DNA of 64,000 nt, taken from Margaritifera margaritifera (Eukaryota > Mollusca > Bivalvia > Unionida > Margaritiferidae). The notes beneath the pieces are model-generated. The model did no database searches, was not told the origin of the DNA, and saw nothing but the letters and a program-made list of their open reading frames with translations. The translations under genes and the position numbers were made by a program. This document shows positions 58,020 through 64,000 of this stretch, one piece after another. Positions within the stretch are counted from its first letter, which is position 1. Each line of letters opens with the position of its first letter. The stretch spans positions 1 to 64,000 of the forward strand of contig JAQPZY010000353.1 in NCBI GenBank assembly GCA_029931535.1, written 5' to 3'.

Positions 58020-58928
58020 CACTATAATGTGAAAAAAGATTCTCATTCAGATACGGTATCCCCTTCTAGGTAAACAGGGTGGAATGTGCTTGAAAACAAT
58101 ATCAGCATGGTTACCAATGAGCAGTTTTGCAATGAGTTTAGTGTAGATATAAACTTGGACTGATAACAGAAGCACAGGGAAAAACAAGGTATAACTATAG
58201 TATCAACAGCAGCTATCAGCCGGTTCATGATGCATGGGACCCCAACATGTAAGTGTTTGACTTTTCAAAGAAGCACACACAGTTAACTACTTCATACAGG
58301 ACAGTCTAGGCATCGGGGCTAAAATGGTTTTGTGTGTTCATGCTGGACAAATCACAATGATTTATTTAAGCCAGGGGTAGAGCATCTCAATGATGGTATC
58401 CAAACGTATGTTTGGGTAATTCCAGGACACACAAACTCAAACACACAACACGACAAACATAGTTTTTTGCAAACGTAGAAGATAACCTGCCCATGAAGAA
58501 AACATTCCGGAGTTCATACGAAAATACCAGTAAGTGCTCGGATAATCCAGAAGCAAGCTAGATTATCTCCTAGGGGATGGCCTCTACATGATCCCCAGTG
58601 ATATGGATCATAAAATCAATCACTATGAGGGGCTCAACAACAAGCTTCTTATAGTGGATGATGACATGTCACTAGGCACCAACATGTATGTTAATTCTAT
58701 AGGATGCTGAGCGCCTCTGATAATATTCTAGCAAACCACAAGAACAACAGACAAATAAAATGTCAGATTTGACTCATATATGCAGGACGTATTAGCAGCA
58801 TAAGTGCAGATCAGTACTATGCACAAAATGCAGGCTTAAAAGCCAAGGATCACGATGCCAACAAAACAGCATTAATCATGACTGGTGTTGCATCGTGGCT
58901 TGAGGCCATCAGGTTTCTCTACTCCTGA
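58020..58928 (+). pseudogene. Unrecognised plus-strand coding block, end of the candidate virion gene region
   Basis: Broken plus-strand text includes ENNISMVTNEQFCNEFSVDI (about 58,097-58,155), SLGIGAKMVLCVHAGQITMI (about 58,305-58,365), LDYLLGDGLYMIPSDMDH (about 58,557-58,610), YYAQNAGLKAKDHDANKTAL (about 58,815-58,875) and a final WLEAIRFLYS ending in TGA at 58,926-58,928. It could be one gene or two; family unknown. It ends over the start of the opposite-strand membrane gene. Confidence 0.35.
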
Positions 58929-59200
58929 GTGACGAGCACCCTGTCCCACCCTGTCCTCGTGCTTGCGCTGCTGTCTGCGTGTGCTAATGTGAGCACCGAG
59001 AGCAGCAAAGACTGAGACTATAACTGCAATGGTAAGAGCTAATGGATGCTTGACCAGCCAGTCAACAACATTGCTGGCTGTTTTCAGCAGAAATGACACA
59101 ATGACACCAATGATACTAGGTTTAGGTGTCAGAGGTGGTGTACTGCCTGCCTCGCCACCAATGATTGCTTGCACAATGGTGCTTATAACGTGCCTTACAA
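58872..59200 (-). pseudogene. Small single-membrane-span protein of the B2 element
   Basis: The minus-strand frame, open from before 59,174 (which is GTG, so the true start may lie upstream), reads IIGGEAGSTPPLTPKPS, then a hydrophobic region IIGVIVSFLLKTASNVVDWL. A second hydrophobic run HPLALTIAVIVSVFAALGAH is followed by a basic tail RRQQRKHEDR. One or two membrane helices with a proline-rich lead and basic tail are usual for short genes on the capsid side of Polinton-type elements. No family name is assigned. The last part overlaps the end of the plus-strand gene. Confidence 0.45.
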
Positions 59201-59304
59201 ATATTTCTAACCCATGTCAGCGTTACATGGAACAAACAACAACCATTGTTTGTTTTGTGTGTATATCTTGTGCCTCATCTGTCACAAGTACAGGACATAA
59301 AATG

Positions 59305-59349
59305 GGGCTTTGACCACACATGCATAAGCTTTGACCACACATGCATAAG
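59305..59349. repeat. Tandem duplication of a 21-bp unit
   Basis: GCTTTGACCACACATGCATAA occurs twice in direct succession, exact copies. Confidence 0.85.
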
Positions 59350-59559
59350 GGAGGTGCTTTAGAACGCAACAATAAAGACCATGTTTTTTCAACTGCTCAC
59401 TCACGAGCTGGTGCAACCAGACCAACGCACCCGCACAGCTGCTGTTCTTTGCTGAGCAACCACTACCCAGCATTCCGCAAAACCATGTGACTGAAGTACA
59501 TGAGTTCAGATACCTTGGATTTCCCAGGACTGTCTAGGCACTGGAACAGTTATATACTT

Positions 59560-60610
59560 TCCTGGAGTACCTCACCATGATTGGCTTGGTATGCACTAGT
59601 GAGAACAGCAAGCTGGAGCATGAGATGCTTGTTTGCTATGCAAACTTTAGGAACTGTTAAAACAGAAAGTAAAAATGCAATTGATAATAAGCTAGCAAAC
59701 CTATAATACAGCCCGCTAGGTTATTGGAACGGCATGACATTGGTCAAGAAGCAGTCAGAAGCCAAGTCTGACAAGATGTTGCCAGGGTGTGGCTCGAGAT
59801 GTTTCAACCCCTAATAAGATGCACCCGGCCAACCTCTTGTTTCTACCAAACGACCAGTCTGGGCGGCACATGCACAAGTATGCACAAAGGAGTCTTCGAA
59901 AGTGGCTGATGCTTTCACTCGATCTACAAGTAGGGCTGCTAAAGTGGCCCAATCTGATGTATGTTGACCCTAGTCAGGAGTTTATAGGCACCGTGTTTCA
60001 ACTCTTAACCTTGCATGGCATGCATGGCATGCATGCAAGGCGGGGCAAGGCTGGCAACCACCATGTACATAGTATTGTGGAGCAGTTCAGCCGTATTCTA
60101 GCCAAACAACTCTTTAGGCAGCAGGATGCCCAAAAGATGTTACCTTCTGCAGTGATAACCATACTCGAGGGTGGGTCTACATGCACTCATGCTAGCACTG
60201 CAGTGTATAGAAAAAAGTGGGTTCAGTGGCTGATGGCTGTTGTGGTGGCCTAAAGTATGAGGTAATAGAGCTCACAGGTAAGAGACCAATTGATGTCATT
60301 TATGTTAACGTCTATGCTCTCGGGAAAATGTCTAAAGCAACTGTAATAAGGCCTGTTCGAATGCTAGGTCTTAACAAGTAACACTTGCACTCCATTACCT
60401 TGGTGGAGTACCTATATGTGCCAGGAGAGCTTGAATGTGGGCAATGCTGTACCACTGACCCTTGGTTGCTCAAGGTGTTCACCCTGGCTGACAGGTTTGA
60501 CATCCAAGGCCAGCCATCTATATACTATCTTTCAGGAATCAGTTATCTGCCTAGAAGCGTCATTAACAAGGAACTACAGATATTGCCTATCAAGAGCTCT
60601 TTGAGGTACT
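59560..60610 (+). pseudogene. Retroviral-type (rve) integrase, type B2, first catalytic block deleted
   Basis: The amino part (59,590-59,800) parallels the B1 integrase near 7.4 kb. The 154-codon frame 59,789-60,253 has HPANLLFLPNDQSGRHMHKY, then KWPNLMYVDPSQEFIGTVFQ (about 59,944-60,003) with the second catalytic Asp, and HHVHSIVEQFSRILAKQLFR (about 60,058-60,117) with the catalytic Glu. The segment that should carry the first Asp ('VDVASR' type) is missing between KYA and the KWPN block. The C-terminal half continues in a second frame with LTGKRPIDVIYV, then LYVPGELECGQC (about 60,411-60,446), IYYLSGISYLP and NKELQILP to about 60,600. Full family length is present but inactive. It converges on the minus-strand polymerase. 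Confidence 0.75.
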
Positions 60611-61478
60611 CCTCCACTACGGTGTGTTGCTTTTGTGTTGTGTAGTAGTGTCCATATGTCTGTATCGTGATACCATGCAGTGCAATCCATTTTTGGTGTC
60701 TAAAGGACTAAGACTTGTCTTGTTGATTCGGTACACCGCCATTTATGGTGATCACTCTGGATGGCAATCACTGAGTGTTGAGGCTCTTTTGTCTCTTAGA
60801 GACACTCGAGAGGTACATGTGGCAATAAATGTTGGCCTCTATGAATGTCCTCAAAAAGCTGGCGCTGTCCGCTTTCAGTATAGAGTATCCATTAAGTAGG
60901 AGGCCGACGAACTTGGCAGTGGGTTTTCCCAAGCACTCATCCTGAACTTGCCTAAGACGTTTTCTTTAGTCATTGTGACTGTGTTGAAAGTGGATGCTCT
61001 TTAGGATAGTCGTTCATGTCGTATATTGTGAACATCTTTGACCATATCATGGTAAACACTGGTGGTCATGATTGTCAGCCGTGTCCCTGTAACATGCTTT
61101 GATCTGATTGTAGTAGAAGTGGTTCAGCAGGTGCTTACTCGTGTCAAGGAGCATCTTCCCTGGATGGACGGGTGTGGTTGAGCTTCAGGCTGGCCTTTGC
61201 GGAATGTACATCAACAAGGTTACCACCAAAGACCTTCCGTTATTGAAATGCTGGATACGTAAGGCAGCATAGCTTGTCCTCCTTCCCCTCCTGCAGCACA
61301 AGATCCACTTGAATTCTCTTCCTTAGATTCTCAATAGTCTTGCAAAAGATGGGTTTGTTCATCAGGTTGAAGAAGTTTTTATCAAACTCTGACTTTGCCT
61401 TAGTTCACAGGTCTGTGTTTAGGTGCATGTACGGCACAATTCACGTGCTTTGGTCAAGCTCCATCATGTGGTGAAATA

Positions 61479-61973
61479 AAACCAACAAGTTGTTCTCCAC
61501 CTTTTTTTTTTGTTTTTACTGGTGGCGGAGAACAACGGCGCAATGCACTAATTGTGCTTAAGCGTCCACCTGTGTGTAAGTCGGATTATAGGACCGCTCG
61601 CTATTAATTAATACATTTATTTAGACTAACCTTTGTATCCATGCGGTAAGTATAATCCCTCTTCTAATGATCCATTGTGTTAAATCCTTCAGAACACTCA
61701 CTGTGTATTCAGCGGCTGTTGACCTCAGATTTGAATTACCCATGCATGCTTGGAAAGCAGCATCACTACAAGGTAAGAGTAACGCGTGGAAACCGTCTAG
61801 AGAGGCATATATCACTGGGAACTGACTAATGCTTGGGTGGGAGCTGTACCGTTACGGCAGAAATTTAGGAGAGAGAGAGAGAGAGACGTCATGTCAGAAA
61901 TGTGAGATAGAGTGAATGATAAACTAATTATAAAAAACCACAAACTGTATTCAAATGTGAAAATATGCTACAC

Positions 61974-62024
<51 letters not shown>

Positions 62025-62054
62025 AATAAAGGTGGAGAACAACTTGTTGGTCTA
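61479..62054. mobile_element. Nonautonomous DNA transposon (~576 bp) with 21-bp inverted ends, inside polymerase B
   Basis: ACCAACAAGTTGTTCTCCACC at 61,481-61,501 is exactly complementary to GGTGGAGAACAACTTGTTGGT at 62,031-62,051. A 10-bp direct repeat GTGGTGAAAT flanks the pair at 61,469-61,478 and 62,055-62,064. Removing the segment with one repeat copy would leave the polymerase text continuous, so this is a true insertion. TIRs with a 9-10 bp duplication point to a Mutator (MULE)- or Merlin-like family. Inside is a partial third copy of the TIR word (GGTGGCGGAGAACAAC at about 61,523), a GA run and an (AAT)n tract, with no transposase. Confidence 0.75.
61974..62030. repeat. (AAT)n/(AAAT)n microsatellite inside the nested transposon
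   Basis: About 14 AAT triplets followed by AAATAAATAAAT, ending at the right inverted repeat. Confidence 0.9.
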
Positions 62055-64000
62055 GTGGTGAAATCTGGTGATATGCTAGCCCTAACTTAATATATAGCTG
62101 GAGGTTTCTGTAATGGAAAACATGGTACACTTTGCTTTGTGTAAGCTGGAAACTAGCTTCATGCTTTCAGTGAACTTACCTTCCCCCACCCCTATTTCCT
62201 CACTAATGCACACTGATAATCATTAATCCAATCCTCTGGAATTATAATAGCTACTGCAGCCAGTGGAAAGTTGGTGTATGTATTACGAAGCTCCTCTGGA
62301 TACTCAATGTCATCTAGAATGTAGCCCTTGAGTGCATCTGCTGCAATTATTATGAGTTGAGGTGGGTCAATCCACTTAAAACTCCCTTTCAACAAGAACT
62401 GATTCAAGACCCATCCATAAATGTTGATGGAAAGGAGGTAAGATATCCAGTTTGTTGGCTTTTTGCTATCATAGTCTGGACACATAAGACTGTTCACTTT
62501 TGCATGCCACCGGCTCACTATCAAGATGCCGCCATGGATAGCCTTCTAAAAGAACAGGTGCTTGGCCATGCCTGTCAGTAGCTCCAGCGTTGTATCTGTA
62601 TCGACAGGAGGATGTCCCAGCTCGTTCCTGGTGCAATTTAGTAATGGTCCAGGTCAAGACCATAGTTCTCAAGTGAGGTATCATGAAATGTCTCAAAACT
62701 GTACACTGGCAGAACCACATTGGTCTTGAGGTAAAGGTCATGGTAACTGCCCATATGTTGAAATATAGTTTTTTGTGGTTTTTTTTGTGTCTCAGACATA
62801 TCCGTGTGGGTTAGCTGGCTGTGGAAGGCCTCTGTGGGCGGAAGCTTTGAAGCACTCACAGCTTTGCATTTAAGAAGGGCAATGTCATCACCATGCGCTG
62901 TATGCCTTGCTTCAGTGGGTTAGCTACCAGCTTTCCAGGCTGCTGTTCATAAACTGAAGACTGTAAATCAACTGTAACTGCTCTAGTAAGAACATCATGT
63001 ACATGTTATTTGAAATGCCGCTGATTTGTCCATCAGGCCTGATCTGATAGCCTATATGATAAGGTGTCTGTCATAGCCACACAAGTTATGTGGCACAACT
63101 ACAACTGGCACCTTTGCTTTCTCGGGGCAGATCTGCAGCCTGTGGTTACATACTGTGTGGGCTGCGCTGAAGTACTTGCCAGTTATATATCAGTGGTCTT
63201 GCATTACCCAATGTTTTGTCACAGATGTAACAGTCTGTGACTTCATGGAAAGCTTTGTGGTTATCTCTTTCAATAGTAATCTTGTCCTTATTTTGCAGAA
63301 CCTCTCGAATCTCCTCTAGCTCATGCTTGAGACTCTAGATGAATGTGGTAAAATCATACTTGCCGCAGCGAAACATCAGCTCTTTAGAGACTACCTTGCA
63401 GCAGAAGCTAAACGTGACCTGGTCAGTGATTTATGTGTGTGGGCTTTATCTGGATTTGCAATTGTGCATGCGGACCTTCCACTGACACATTCAGCGTTCG
63501 AAATCTGCATAGATAATGTTAGATGATAAACATGATATACATCTGGCAGTGCTGATTCTGAAAGGCCAGGATGTACTTGCATGGCTCTGGTAATGACACG
63601 CGACGAGGCTATTCATTATACTGCAGCAGTCTTTTTGTGTGGGCTTCCAATAGGTTAGCCCAGACACGATGGCACTCATGCTTTGTTTCCATGTGGTCAC
63701 TATGTTTGCATACCAGATGAGCAAGATTTTTTTTATAGATATAGTGCTTTTTTCACCACTGGTGAGCAGCAAGATCTCTATCATGCGGCATCACTTCCTC
63801 GCTAAAGCATAGTGGGTAAAGACTATTGTAATTGTTTCCAGCTTAAATTACTGTGAATATTTGTTAATGGTGCTCAGACTTGATAATATATCTATAACCG
63901 TTACAGGAAAGTCAATGCCATCAAACTCAAACTTGTCCAGGTGCTGGCAGTACTTGCCTATTTACCAACATTGTGGCCATTGATAACAGTTTCGTTTAAT

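Larger units (their letters stand above)
60700..64000 (-). pseudogene. Protein-primed family B DNA polymerase, type B2, runs off the window
   Basis: Read on the minus strand from the window end: KYCQHLDKFEFDGIDFPV (about 63,910-63,965) and Exo I YADFE (63,498-63,512). VYSFETFHDTSLENYGLDLD (about 62,650-62,708) follows, and then the 110-codon frame 62,192-62,524 with YLLSINIYGWVLNQFLLKG (about 62,392-62,448), in which the motif A aspartate (normally YLDANNLYG) is Leu. KGYILDDIEYPEELRNTYTN follows in the same frame. After a nested transposon at 61,479-62,054 come motif B text FNLMNKPIFCKTIENLRKR (about 61,320-61,378), LLDTSKHLLNHFYYNQIK (about 61,100-61,155), and a tail near 60,900-61,020. It lacks the first catalytic Asp and is broken by many stops. 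All family regions are present in order, unlike the type A copy. Confidence 0.8.

Noticed and set aside
60624..60899. 91-codon plus-strand open frame
   Set aside because: It is the antisense of the polymerase B tail read on the minus strand.

Overview
This is eukaryotic, AT-rich animal DNA. It has long introns or intergenic DNA, dense dispersed repeats, microsatellites and decayed transposable elements, and no operon or prokaryotic gene structure. A 240-bp SINE at 33.14-33.38 kb ends in a domain resembling the META core of bivalve SINEs (the GCGTTAAACCC end), so a marine mollusc, probably a bivalve, is the best guess. This is inferred from sequence style and not proven.

Layout. (1) 0-4.5 kb: non-coding DNA with a palindromic CACTTATAAGTGA cluster, a minus-strand tRNA-derived SINE and a (TA)n tract. 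(2) 4.5-15.5 kb: relics of Polinton/adintovirus-type elements. The first part (type B1) has a degenerate plus-strand gene block ending in a helicase with a Walker A box, abutting a minus-strand integrase. The second part (type A) reads along the plus strand as penton-like protein, small hydrophobic protein, double-jelly-roll major capsid protein, integrase and protein-primed DNA polymerase B. Type A carries three large lesions: a capsid/integrase deletion junction, a 1,515-bp LTR-type insertion in the integrase with a GGAAA target duplication, and a deletion of the polymerase palm. (3) 16.1-17.2 kb: a minus-strand pseudogene ending in a CXC (tesmin/TSO1-like) cysteine block. (4) 18.2-19.2 kb: a diverged tandem array. 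(5) 20.1-21.8 kb: a coding-like minus-strand block, perhaps a retroelement gag. (6) 28.4-30.05 kb: a minus-strand L1/Tx1-like reverse transcriptase relic. (7) 30-54.7 kb: at least seven blocks of one dispersed tandem family (units near 145 bp with an AAGATGGC box), separated by plain AT-rich DNA. (8) 54.7-64 kb: a second type B element (B2), with ankyrin-like repeats, two minus-strand membrane-protein genes, a long plus-strand unknown gene block, a plus-strand integrase, and a convergent minus-strand polymerase B running off the window and interrupted by a 576-bp transposon with inverted repeats.

The only good sign of a host gene is a minus-strand 138-bp exon at 51,630-51,767 with clean splice sites. 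It encodes a single transmembrane helix followed by RRRR. A phase-compatible downstream exon near 50.3 kb encodes RQYDELS, and weaker candidates lie at 22.6, 22.3 and 21.8 kb. If these belong together, most of 22-51 kb is intron of a type I membrane receptor, and the repeats are intronic.

No intact gene was found in any mobile element. All are broken by stops, frameshifts, deletions or nested insertions.
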